NCBI GenBank assembly: GCA_947172415.1
Contig: OX359194.1
Coordinates: 4,340,001-4,404,000, forward strand
Reading direction: 5' to 3'
Source of the DNA: Chondrosia reniformis
Lineage: Eukaryota; Porifera; Demospongiae; Chondrillida; Chondrillidae
Length of the DNA stretch: 64,000 nucleotides
How positions within the stretch are numbered: position 1 is the stretch's first letter; the number at the start of each line of letters is the position of its first letter. A program made the translations under genes and the position numbers. Below the pieces are notes generated by a model. It worked only from the letters and a program-made list of their open reading frames with translations, had not been told where the DNA came from and did no database searches. This document shows positions 35,640 to 47,187 of the stretch, piece after piece.

Positions 35640-38600
35640 GTTGTATGTACTAGTTGCATGCACTAGTTGTTTGTACTAGTTGTATGTACTAATTGTATGT
35701 ACTGGTTTCAGGCACTAGTTGTATGTAGTAGTTGTATGTACTAGTCGCATGTACTAATTATATTTAATTTTATCAACTAGTTGTACCTACGAATTTTATG
35801 TAGTACTTGTTTGTGCTAGTTGTATATATATACGAGTTGCCACATATGTACTAGTTGTATATACAAGTTGTATGTTCTAGTGTAATGAACTCGTTCTATT
35901 AACTAGGTGTATGTACTAGTTTCTAGTTGTGTGTACTAGTTGTATGTACTAGTTGTATGTACGTTTTGTATGTACTAGTTGGATGTACTAGGTGTATGTA
36001 CTAGATATGAACCAGTTGTATGAACAAGATGTATGCACTAGTTGTTTGTACTAGATATATACTAGTTTTATGAAGTAATTATTTGTACCAATTGTAGTTG
36101 TATGTTATAGTCGCATGTACTAGTTATATGTACTAGTTACTAGTTGTGTGAACTAGTTGTACCTATTAATTTTATGTACTAGTTGTATGTACTCTTTGTA
36201 TGTATATACTAATAGTTAAATGTACCTGTGTTATATATATACTGGTGGTATGGACTAGTTTTTAGTTTTATGTACTAGTTTTATGTACCCGTTCTATGTA
36301 CTAGTTGTATGTACTATTTATAATTACTAGGTGTATGTTCTAGTTGAATGTACTAGTTGTATGTACTAATTGTATGTACTATGTGTATGTACTGTTTATA
36401 AGTGCCAGTTATATGTGTATTTACTGGTTATATATTTGTGTACTAGTTATATGTACTAGTTGTATGCACTAGCTTTATGTACTATTTGTATGTACTATTC
36501 ATAATTACTAGGTATATGTGTATTTACTAGTTATATGTAGTAGATGTATGTACTAGTTATATGTCCTAGTTGTTTGTCCTAGTTGTATGGACTAGTTGAA
36601 TGTACTAGTTGTTTGTACTAATGTTATGTGCTAGGTGTGGGGACTATTTGGTACGTACTAGTTATATATACTATTTGTATGTACTAGTTATATACCAGTT
36701 GTACGTAATAGTTGTATGTATATACTAGTTGTTAATATTAGCTATGAACAAGATGTATATTCAATTTGTATGTTCTATATAGTATATAGTATATATGTAC
36801 TCGTTCTATGAACTATAGTAGTATTTACTAGTTTCAAGTTGTATGTACTAGTTGTAAGCACTAGTTGTATGTACTATGTGTATGTACCAGTTGTTGATTC
36901 TTGTACTACTTATCCTATGTACTAGATAGGTTCTATTTGTATGTACTAGATAATTGTTGCATGTACTAGTTGTATAAAGTAGTTTTATGAACTAATTTTT
37001 TGTACTGTTTATATGTACTAGTTATATGTACCAGTTATATGTACTAGTTTTATGTACTGGTAGTTTGTACTAGTTATATTTACTAGCTGTATATGCTATT
37101 TGTGTGTACTAATTGTATGCACTAGTTCGTATGTACTAGTTGTAGGTTCTAGAACTAGTTAAACTAGGAACTAGGTAGGTACTATATAGTTATACCGACT
37201 AGAAACTACTTGTATGTACTTGTTATATAAAGTAGTTATAGGACCTAGTTGTATATACCAGTTGTATGTCCTGGTTGTATGTACCAGTTATATCTCCTAA
37301 CTGATTGTTCTATTTACTAGTTTTATGTACAAGTTTTGTGTAGTAGTTAAATGTACTAGTTGTATGTTTTCGTTACTATTTGTATGTACTAGTTATATGT
37401 ACTAATTTTATTTACTAATTGTATGTACAATTTGCATGTACTAGTTGCATATACATGTTGTGCGCACTAGTTCAATGTACTAGTTGTAGGTACTTATTAC
37501 TAGTTGTTAGTAGTAGTTGTATGTACTAGTTTTATTTACTAGTTCCAGTTATATGTACTAGTTGTAGGTACTAGTTGTATTTATTAGTTGCAAGTAAGAT
37601 TTGTATGTCCTATTTGCATGTACTAGTTGTAAGTACTAGTTAATTGTTGTTTAGTCTAGTTGTATGTACTAGTTGAATGTATTATTTGTATGTACTAATT
37701 GTATGTACAAATTGTATATACTAGGTGTATGTATGTGTTGTATGTTCTAATTGGTTGAACTAGTTCTATGTACTACTTGTATGTACTTGTTATGTACTAG
37801 TTATATGAACTAGGTTTAAATACTAGTTGTTTTTACTAGTTGTATGTACTAATTTTATGTACAACTTGTATGTACTAGCTGTATGTACTATATGTATGTA
37901 CTACTTGTATGTTCTAGTTGTATGCACAAGGTGTATGATGTAATTGTATGTTGTAATTGTTTGAACTAGTTCCTTGTACTAATTGTATGAACTAGGTATG
38001 TAGTAGTTACTAGTTTCTAGTTGTATGTACTAGTTGTAAGTACTAGTTGTATGTACTAAGTGTATGTACCAGTGGTTGACTCTTGTACTACTTATCCTAT
38101 GTACTAGGTAGGTTCTAGTTGTATATACTAGATACTTGTTGAATGTACTAGTTGTATTAACTAGTTTTATGAACTAGTTGTATTTACTCTTTATATGTAC
38201 TAGTTATATGTACCAGTTATATGTACTAGTTTTATGTACTGGTAGTTTGTACTAGTTATATTTACTAGCTGTATATGCTATTTGTGTGTACTAATTGTAT
38301 GCACTAGTTCGTATGTACTAGTTGTAGGTTCTAGAACTAGTTAAACTAGGAACTAGGTAGGTACTATATAGTTATACCGACTAGAAACTACTTGTATGTA
38401 CTTGTTATATAAAGTAGTTATAGGACCTAGTTGTATATACCAGTTGTATGTCCTGGTTGTATGTACCAGTTATATCTCCTAACTGATTGTTCTATTTACT
38501 AGTTTTATGTACAAGTTTTGTGTAGTAGTTAAATGTACTAGTTGTATGTTTTCGTTACTATTTGTATGTACTAGTTATATGTACTAATTTTATTTACTAA

Positions 38601-41600
38601 TTGTATGTACAATTTGCATGTACTAGTTGCATATACATGTTGTGCGCACTAGTTCAATGTACTAGTTGTAGGTACTTATTACTAGTTGTTAGTAGTAGTT
38701 GTATGTACTAGTTTTATTTACTAGTTCCAGTTATATGTACTAGTTGTAGGTACTAGTTGTATTTATTAGTTGCAAGTAAGATTTGTATGTCCTATTTGCA
38801 TGTACTAGTTGTAAGTACTAGTTAATTGTTGTTTAGTCTAGTTGTATGTACTAGTTGAATGTATTATTTGTATGTACTAATTGTATGTACAAATTGTATA
38901 TACTAGGTGTATGTATGTGTTGTATGTTCTAATTGGTTGAACTAGTTCTATGTACTACTTGTATGTACTTGTTATGTACTAGTTATATGAACTAGGTTTA
39001 AATACTAGTTGTTTTTACTAGTTGTATGTACTAATTTTATGTACAACTTGTATGTACTAGCTGTATGTACTATATGTATGTACTACTTGTATGTTCTAGT
39101 TGTATGCACAAGGTGTATGATGTAATTGTATGTTGTAATTGTTTGAACTAGTTCCTTGTACTAATTGTATGAACTAGGTATGTAGTAGTTACTAGTTTCT
39201 AGTTGTATGTACTAGTTGTAAGTACTAGTTGTATGTACTAAGTGTATGTACCAGTTGTTGACTCTTGTACTACTTATCCTATGTACTAGGTAGGTTCTAG
39301 TTGTATATACTAGATACTTGTTGAATGTACTAGTTGTATTAACTAGTTTTATGAACTAGTTGTATTTACTCTTTATATGTACTAGTTATATGTACCAGTT
39401 ATATGTACTAGTTTTATGTACGTACATACATGTATGTACTAGTTACCTTTACTAACTGTTATGTACTATTTGTGTGTACTAATTGTATGTACTACTTGTA
39501 TGTACTAGCTAGTTGTATGTACTCACTACTATTTGTTTGTACTAGTTGAATGTATAAGTAGTGTTTAATTGTTGTATGTACTAGTTATATGTACTAGTTT
39601 TATGTACTATTTGTTTGTACTAGTTGTATGAACTAGTTGTATGTACTATTGCCTAATTGTATGTACTAGTTGTATGTACTAGTTGTATGTACTAGATGTT
39701 TGAAGTAGTTTTAGGGTTTAATACAAGGTATATTAGGTACTAGGAATGAACTAGTTCTATGAACTACTTGTTTGTTTGTGTGAACTAATTTTCTTTAATA
39801 ATTGTATGTACTAAATTTATGTACTAGTTATATGTGTATGTACTAGTCATATGTAATAGTTATGTGAACTAGTTATACTAGTTGTATCCACCAGTTTTGT
39901 GTAATCGTTGTATGTACTAGTTGTACGTACTAGTTGTATTTACTACTTATATGTATTCGTTACATTTGTATGTACTGGGTGTATGTACTAGTTGTTTGTA
40001 CTAGTTATATGTACTAGTTACTAGTTGTATGATCTAATTGTACCTATTAATTTTATGTACTAGTTGTATATACTAGTTGTATGTATATACCAATTGTATG
40101 TACTAGTTTAATGTACTAAGTTTATATATATTCTATTTGTATGTACTAGTTTCTAGTTGTTTGTACAATGTGAATGTACTATTAATATACACTAGTTATA
40201 GGTTTATGTATTAGTTTTATGTACTAAGTGTATGGACTATTTATGTATACTAGTCATATGTGCATGCACTGTTTATATGTAGTAGCTGTATGTACCAGTT
40301 GTATGTGCTAGTTTCCTGTACTTGTTGTATGTGCTAGCTGTATGTACTAATTATAGGTACTAGTACTAGTTATAGTAGGTACTAAGTAGGAATTAGTTGT
40401 ATGTACTAGTTGTTATTACTACTATAACGTACTAGTTGTATATACTAGTTCTATGTACTAGTACTGGTTATATTTACTAGATGTAGGACTGGTTGTATGT
40501 AGTAGTTGGATGTAGTAGTTGTATGTACCAATTGTTTGTACTAGTTGTATGTACTAGTTGTATGTATATACTAATTATATGTACTAGCTATGTACTAGTT
40601 GTATATATACGTATACTAGTTTGTTGTTTACATCGTAGTTGTACATGCTAGTTTTATGAACTCGTACTAACTACAAGTTGTATGTACTAGTTATGTAGAA
40701 GTTGTATGTACTAGTTATTTACCAGTTGTACGTACTAGTTGTATGTATATACTAGTTGTATGTAGTTGCTATGTACTAATTGTATGTATATACTAGTTTG
40801 CTGTTTATGTAATAGTTGTATATACTAGTTTTATGTACTCACACTATGTACAAGTTGTATGTACTAGTTATGTACAAGTTGTATGTTCTAGTATTATGCA
40901 CTCGTTCTTTGAACTAGGTGTATGCACTTGTTTCTAGTTGTATGTACTAGTTGTATGTACGTTTTGTATGTACTTGTTGTATGTACTAGGTGTATGTACT
41001 ATTTTTATATACTAGTTTTATGTGTATGTACTGGTTATATGTAGTAGTTGTATGAAACAGTTGTATGTACAAGTTGACTGTACTACGTGTATGTGATAGC
41101 TGTATGTACTAGTTGTAGGTTCTAGTACTAGTTATATTAGGTACTAAGTAGGCATTAGTTGTATGTACTAGTTGTTAGTACTAGTTTCCTGTTTATGTAG
41201 TGGTTGTATATAATAGGTGAATGTACTAGCTGTATATACTAGTTTTATGTACTCGATACTATTTGTATGTACCAATCAAATGTAGTAGTTATATGTACTA
41301 TTTGTATGTATTAGTTGTTTGTACTTGTGACTAATTGTATGTACTAGTTATGTGTACCAGTTGTGTGTAATTGTACTAGTTGTGTGTACTATTTATATGA
41401 ACTATTTATATGTTTATGTACTAGGTATATGTTCTACTTGTATGTACTAGCTGTATGTACTGGTTGTACGTACTAATTGTATGTACTTTTAGTATGTACT
41501 AGTTGTATGTACTAGTTGTATGTACTAGATATGAACCAGTTGTATGTACAAGATGTATGCACTAGTTCTTTGTACTCGCTATATACTAGTTTTATGAAGT

Positions 41601-41767
41601 AGTTGTATGTACTAGTTGTATGTACTAGTTGTATGTCATAGTCACATGTACTAGTTTTATGTACTAGTTACTATTTGTACCTACTAATTTTATGTACTAA
41701 TTGTATGTACTCTTTGTATGTATATACTAGTTTTATATACTAGTTAAATGTACTAGTGTTATATATA
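35640..41767 (+). repeat. 13-bp minisatellite array
   Basis: Forward array. Contains the 1,182-bp tandem duplication listed separately. I see no other element. Confidence 0.95.
37008..39421 (+). repeat. 1,182-bp tandem duplication inside the minisatellite
   Basis: 37008-38239 and 38190-39421 align at an offset of 1,182 bp, apparently differing only at 38075 (G) against 39257 (T) by eye. A stretch of about 50 bp is common to both junctions and to the end of the second copy. This is a very recent unequal exchange or an assembly duplication. Confidence 0.9.
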
Positions 41768-41769
41768 TA

Positions 41770-44137
41770 AGGTAGGCCAGGGTAATTTCGGAAACACTTC
41801 AGGTATATTGTGTATGGTATGACAGCAAGTTCAACAAATTTCCTAAAACTCGCACAATAGGAGGACAAACCTGTCCTCTCAAGACGCACAACTTTTCAAG
41901 CCAACAGCAATATCGCCGATGAAGAGCGCTCCATTTTCTTAACTACGCCGAAAAACATCACTTCCGGTTAATTTCGGAAACTAATTACAAATAGAGGTGA
42001 CGGTAAAAAACAATGTCGGATCACTCTGGAAAGTTCAAAAAAGGTAATATTTACAAGTCTGTTTGCAAAAGTTGGGTCATTGGGAGCTGCAGATAAGGCA
42101 GTACCCCTCTTCACTTACTTCAGGTAGGCAATCAAACCCAACACACTGATAGTGGTACCACCTCCAACAAGAGTCACACCCCACGCAGTCTTCATCATTA
42201 TTAAAGCAGTCACCACAAGAGAAACAGTGCTCAGTGTCCTTGTCCTCTTCAGTCTCTACATCAGTGTGATCCTCTTCTTTATCAGTGTGATCCTCTTCTT
42301 CATCAGTGTCTTCATGGTCAGTGGCTTTGGGTTTGGAAGCCTTTGTCCTTGCTGTGGATTGTGTCCTCTTCCCCTGTCTCACTGCTTTTCTTCTTCCTTT
42401 CTTTACACATTTTCCCTTTGCAGCTTGCTTAGTCATTTTCTCTTTCTCTGCCTCCTGCATCCTCTGTAGTACTTCCTCTTGCGTAAGAGCTTCCCCAAAG
42501 TGGTGTATCTTCACACGCTGTCATCTGGTGGGTGTTGGTTGCTTCTTTGGATGGAGGTAATTAGCAAAAAAATGTCGCAGCGCTGCACGGAGTGGTGTTA
42601 CTGCAGTACTAGTACCACTGTGTGATGTGGAAGTTGCAGCATCAAATGGTATTGATGTTGCAACTTTGTGGCTCTGAATAGCTGATGGCTGCAGTGGGTA
42701 GAGACCACATTCCCGAAAGGCAGACTGGAAGTGACATGGCTTGAATGCGTTGGTGCAGAGAGAGTGTACCAGGGATGGAAACACCTCTTTAGTGATGCAG
42801 GCTGCTCTTGTTTGCAGTTTCTATGTTTTCATGATAGATTTCCAGGCTGCCTTTGCGGGTCCGAAGACTCCCACATCCAGTGGTTGCAGGACATGTGTGG
42901 TGTCTGGCGGCAAGCAGTACAGTCAGATGTTCTTTGCCTTGCATGTTGCGATTAGCTGCACTGAAAGATGGGAATGATGCCCATCAAAAAACAGAACAAC
43001 AGGACCAGTTTCCAGATATGGCTGCACTTTGGGGATGAACAACTTATTCATCCATGACAGAAAGTTCTCCTTTTCCATCCATCCTGATGGAGAGCTACCG
43101 TACAGTGCACCTGGTGGTCCATGGCGGGTCCATGAAGTGTATAGGTTTTTGCCCTTATAGACAATGTATGGTGTTAGCATTTCACCAGTTGCAGAGCCAC
43201 ACATGTGTACAGTGATGTTCTCCCTGCCAGATCCACCACCCGTTTCATGAACCCACTTCGACCCTCTCTTAGCAAAGACGTGCTGTGACCCTCTGCTGTG
43301 TTGAAGCAGGTTTCATCGCAGTTCCAAACCCTGGATGCCATGTCTGGGTAGCTGGTGAGTTTCAGCTTCTTATACAAGCTGTCGATGTTCAGGAAGATGC
43401 CAGAGATGGTGGTGGGGTTGGCTGAACTGGCTCTTTTGGTGGAGAGGTGTTGCGCTTTCCCGGAAACAAGCTTTGGCCACCTCTTCAGAAACCCACTCCA
43501 CCAGTCCCATCCGGGTCGGCCACTGGCGAAAGGATGATCTCTCTTTTGTGCGTGCAGGTAGTCGATAACGATGGAGGATACAATTTCTTTTGTCAGTCCA
43601 TACCCTATTTCCTGCAAGACCTGGCAGCAATACACTATTTCTTCCTCTTCTGCATAGGTCGGCACTGTTGGTTTTCCTGCCCCTACCTTCTTAACCTTAC
43701 CCCTTACGTGATCATGTAGTGTGGACACTGGAATGCCATATTTCTTTGATATGGCATTTATGGATGCCTTCCCCTTCAACCTTGCTACCTCCTTCAATGC
43801 AGCATCTAGCTGCTGCTTTGACCATTTAGGCATGTCCCAGAGGTGATAATCAAATTACCGTGCAGTACTCACTCAGCAATTCAAGCGTTCCCGCCAACCA
43901 CAACGAAGTTTCCGGTAAAAACCGCAAAATATGCAGTGACGTTAGCTTCAAAATGGCGTCGCGTCGACTCTTGCGTAGTTCGTTTCGCGCAGTTTAAGTC
44001 TCGAACTTGAGAGCGAGTCAAAGGTAAGCCCGAATATTAAAACAAAGTTTAACTTAATCCTGTAGTCTTCAGCCTACAAGCATATATGTTGCACATTTCC
44101 GGAATTACCCTGTTTCCGGAAATACCCTGACTTACCT
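41770..44137 (-). mobile_element. pogo-type (Tc1/mariner superfamily) DNA transposon
   Basis: It is 2,368 bp long and flanked by TA on both sides (41768-41769, 44138-44139). Imperfect terminal inverted repeats of about 27 bp begin AGGTAGGCCAGGGTA on the left and AGGTAAGTCAGGGTA on the right, read inward. It contains one damaged minus-strand transposase gene. Confidence 0.92.
42077..43833 (-). pseudogene. pogo/Tigger-like transposase with PHD-like C-terminus
   Basis: From the ATG at 43833 the protein has a psq-type helix-turn-helix (residues 4-48), a CENP-B-type helix-turn-helix (about 60-125), and the first catalytic Asp in NCDETCF (near 170). A frameshift near 43258 moves to the frame holding the second Asp (FFDGHHSH) and third Asp (LQPLDVGVF, near 42860), about 35 residues apart. 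In-frame stops lie at 42923-42925, 42821-42823 and 42521-42523. The C-terminal part (42514-42077) is basic, then acidic, and ends in a Cys/His cluster (CFSCGDC, CDSC, WYHYQC, CLIC) resembling a PHD finger. The gene is dead. The domain order matches pogo-group transposases of invertebrates. Confidence 0.9.
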
Positions 44138-44139
44138 TA

Positions 44140-44373
44140 CTAGATGTATGGACTAGTTTCAAGTTGTATGTACTAGTTTTATGTACCCGTTCTATGTACT
44201 AGTTGTATGTACTATTTATAATTACTAGGTATATGTGTATGTACTAGTTGTAGTAGGTGTATGTACTAGTTATATGTCCTAGTTGTTTGTACTAGTTGTA
44301 TGTTCTAGTTGAATGTACTAGTTGTATGTACTAGGTGTACTGTTAGGATGTACTAGTTGTATGTAGTAATTGC
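44140..44373 (+). repeat. 13-bp minisatellite
   Basis: A short forward array between the pogo element and the foldback element. Confidence 0.9.
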
Positions 44374-45142
44374 AATATGTAGCGATGGTACGGGTTGTTT
44401 TGTTTTCCCTATACATTGGTATAGGAGCGAAAATCCGAAATAGGCTGAAAATCGCCGAAAAAAGCTATGTGTAGTTTAAAATACACCAGCCATGCTATAA
44501 AGTGGCCTTAAAGGCAAGCAACCGTGTTCCGCTAGCAAATGGGCGAACTTTGAAATATTCCATTTTTGTTTTCTTCTTCTTCATCTTCTTCATCTTCTTC
44601 ATCTTCTTCTTCTTCTTCTTCATCTCCTTCGCCCGCTGTAACTAAACAAGGAAGTAAGTTTTCGGGCTACTCCTGAAGTGAAAATACTCCAAATTTTCCG
44701 CGCTGCATTCCTTTGTAGAAGCGAGAGTGATAACATTATTATTGAGCCTGACGGTTTTTGTGGCCCAAGAGTCAATAAATTCAATAAATTCGCCATTTTA
44801 ATGACGTCATATTCAGTCGAAGATTGGGAAACCAAAATGCTCTATTATATAATTCCTAGCTTATGCTCCATAAGAAGTACAGAAACTATAGAATTATAAA
44901 AAAATTTCTACAAAAATAGTAGAAGATGTAGGGATGGCACAAAAGCATAGAAAAAAGAAAGGGATGTTACACAGTGAAGAATTATTTATGCATGAATCCT
45001 ACTAGCAAGGGTATTGTATGATTCATGCATAAATAATTCTTCACTGTGTAACATCGCTTTCTTGTTTCTATGCTTTTTGTGCCATCCCTACATCTTCTAC
45101 TATCTTTGTATAAATTTTTTATTATCCTCTTTTATATTTACA
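44374..45142. mobile_element. Foldback element 1 with terminal hairpin
   Basis: About 770 bp of non-minisatellite DNA end in a large inverted repeat. Arms 44892-44999 and 45020-45127 pair over about 100 bp around a 20-bp spacer. The outer arm is related to that of the 53.8-54.7 kb insert (shared TTGTTTC, CTTTTTG, TGCCAT, CTAC words in the same order), and the left parts share scattered motifs. A pyrimidine-rich TTC/ATC microsatellite lies at 44570-44628. No coding sequence was recognised. It is likely a non-autonomous family, superfamily unknown. Confidence 0.68.
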
Positions 45143-46717
45143 GTTGTAGGTACTAGTTATATGTAGCAGATGTATGTACTAATTGTATCTACTATTTGTA
45201 TGTACTATGTGTATGTACTATTTATAGGTACCAGTTATATGTATATAGTAGTTATATGTGTGAACTAGTTATATATACTAGTTGTAGGCACTAGCTGTAT
45301 GTATTAGTTGTATGTACTATCTATAATTACAAGGTATATGTGTATTTACTAGTTATATGTAGTTGGTGTATGTACTAGTTATATATCCTAGTTGTTTGTC
45401 CTAGTTGTATGTACTAGTTGAATGTACCAGTTATATGTACTAGTTACTAGTTGTATGAACTAGTTGTATGTACTAGTTGTATGTACTAGTTGTATGTACT
45501 GGTTATATATACTAGTTAATAGTTTTGTGACCCAGTTGTGCGACCTAATTGTAAATACTAGTTGTATGAACTAGTTGTTTGTATATAATAGTTGTATGAA
45601 CTAGTTAAATGTACTAGTTTTATGTATATATTAGTTGTATGTACTAGTTTCTAGTTGCATGAACTAGTTTTCTGTACTAGTTATTTATACTATATGGATG
45701 CACTATTCATATGTACTAGTTATATATTTATGTACTAATTATATGTTGTAGGTGTGTACTAGTTATAGGTCCTGGTTTTGTGTACTCGTTCTATGTACTA
45801 GTAGTTGTATGAACTACTTGTATGTACTATGTTAATGTACTATTTATATGTACTATTTATATTTTTATGTATTAGTTATATGTGGTAGATGTGTGTACTA
45901 GTTATATGTACTAATTGCAAGTACTAGTTATATGTACTAGTTGTATGGACAAGTACTAATTATATTTACTAGTTGTAGGTACTAGTTGTATGTACTAGTT
46001 GTAAGTATTTAGTAGTTGTAAGAACTAGTTATGTACTGGTCGTATGTTCTAGTTGTATGTTCTAGTTGTATGTACAAGTGGTAGGTTCTAGTACTAGTTA
46101 AACTAGGGACTAGGTATGTACTATATAGTTTTATGTACTAGAAAGTACTTGTATGTACTTGTTATGTAAAGTAGTTATATGATCTAATTGTATATACCAG
46201 TTGTATGTCCTAGTTGTATATACCAGTTGTATATCCTAGCTGATTGTATTATTTACTAGTTTTATGTTCAAATTTTGTGTAGTAGTTCAATGTACTAGTT
46301 GCATGTACTCGTTACTAGTAGTTGTATGTACTAGTTTATGTACTAGTTCCACTTATATGTACTAGTTGTAGTTACTAGTTGCATTTACATGTTGTGCGTA
46401 CTAGGTCAATGTACTAGTTGTATGTACTCGTTACTAGTTGTTAGTAGTAGTGTTATGTACTAGTTTTTTGTACTAGTTCCAATTATTTGTACTAGTTGTA
46501 GGTACTAGTTGTATTTATTAGTTGCAAGTACAATTCGTAAGTTGTATTTGAATGTACTAGTTGTATTTACTAGTAAATAGTTGTATAGTCTAGTTATATG
46601 TACTAGTTGTATGTACTATTTGTATGTACTAATTGTATGTACAAATTGTATATTCAAGGTGTATGTAGTGGTTGTATGTTCTAATTGTTTGAACTAGTTC
46701 TATGTATTAATTGTATG
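45143..46717 (+). repeat. 13-bp minisatellite array
   Basis: Forward array with the 45490-45760 higher-order block. I see nothing else in it. Confidence 0.95.
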
Positions 46718-46856
46718 TACTAGTTATGTAATGGAATAAGGATTTCTTCTAACTGCGTAGAACTTATCTTTGTAAAGGTTCATCTTTCGACTTTTAGAGC
46801 GTCTAGAGACGCAGTTTTTTCGATTCTTCTGTCTGCCAAACGTTTCGAAGAAGAAG

Positions 46857-47044
46857 AATTAAGGAAGCCCTGAAGATCCAACAATGTCAGGTAAGAAAGA
46901 ACTTAGATCAAGGAATGTTACTAAGAAGTGGTTGGAAACCCTTTTTTGTGAATACTCCCTTCACCTCTCCTTCCTCCGGAAATGATGTAACCGATGACAT
47001 CACTGATGAGGTAATCGAAAATGGCGGGAAAATATGCCTATAAA
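46857..47044 (+). pseudogene. C-terminal tail of a GIY-YIG protein (PLE B)
   Basis: One frame reads RRIKEALKIQQCQVRKNLDQ and on to a TAA at 47042-47044. It corresponds to RRVKEAIRIQRSQVRMNL in PLE A, so it is the end of the endonuclease domain. The GIY-YIG core and RT are absent. Confidence 0.85.
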
Positions 47045-47070
47045 TGAAGACCCCTTGAAGACCAACACCA

Positions 47071-47107
47071 GTCACTGAAGAAGACCCCCAGGGTCGAAAC
47101 GTTTGGC
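47071..47107 (+). ncRNA. Hammerhead-like relic in PLE B terminal repeat
   Basis: CTGAAGA (47075-47081), GACCC/GGGTC stem, GAAA (47096-47099), then CGTT, with GTCA/TGGC as a possible stem I. It has the same extra A and loopless stem III as PLE A, so activity is doubtful. The motif is conserved across two PLE families. Confidence 0.42.
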
Positions 47108-47187
47108 AGACAGAAGAATCGAAAAACTGCGTCTCTAGATGCTCTAAAAGTCGAAAGATGAACCTTTACAAAGATACTAGTTATGTA

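Larger units (their letters stand above)
46731..47174 (+). mobile_element. Penelope-like element B, short 5'-truncated copy
   Basis: 444 bp flanked by the 13-bp duplication TACTAGTTATGTA (46718-46730 and 47175-47187). Inverted ends of about 85 bp (46766-46851 against 47090-47174) enclose the last codons of a GIY-YIG protein. The layout is that of PLE A in miniature, including a similar 35-bp left extension (TGGAATAAGGATT), but the sequence is from a different family. Confidence 0.88.

Noticed and set aside
42152-43719. Plus-strand ORFs in the pogo element
   Set aside because: They are antisense shadows of the minus-strand transposase, which has clear domain motifs.
44892-45127. Foldback hairpin as a microRNA precursor
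   Set aside because: The arms are about 100 bp and near-perfect, far longer than an animal pre-miRNA; a transposon hairpin fits better. Small RNA data could change this.
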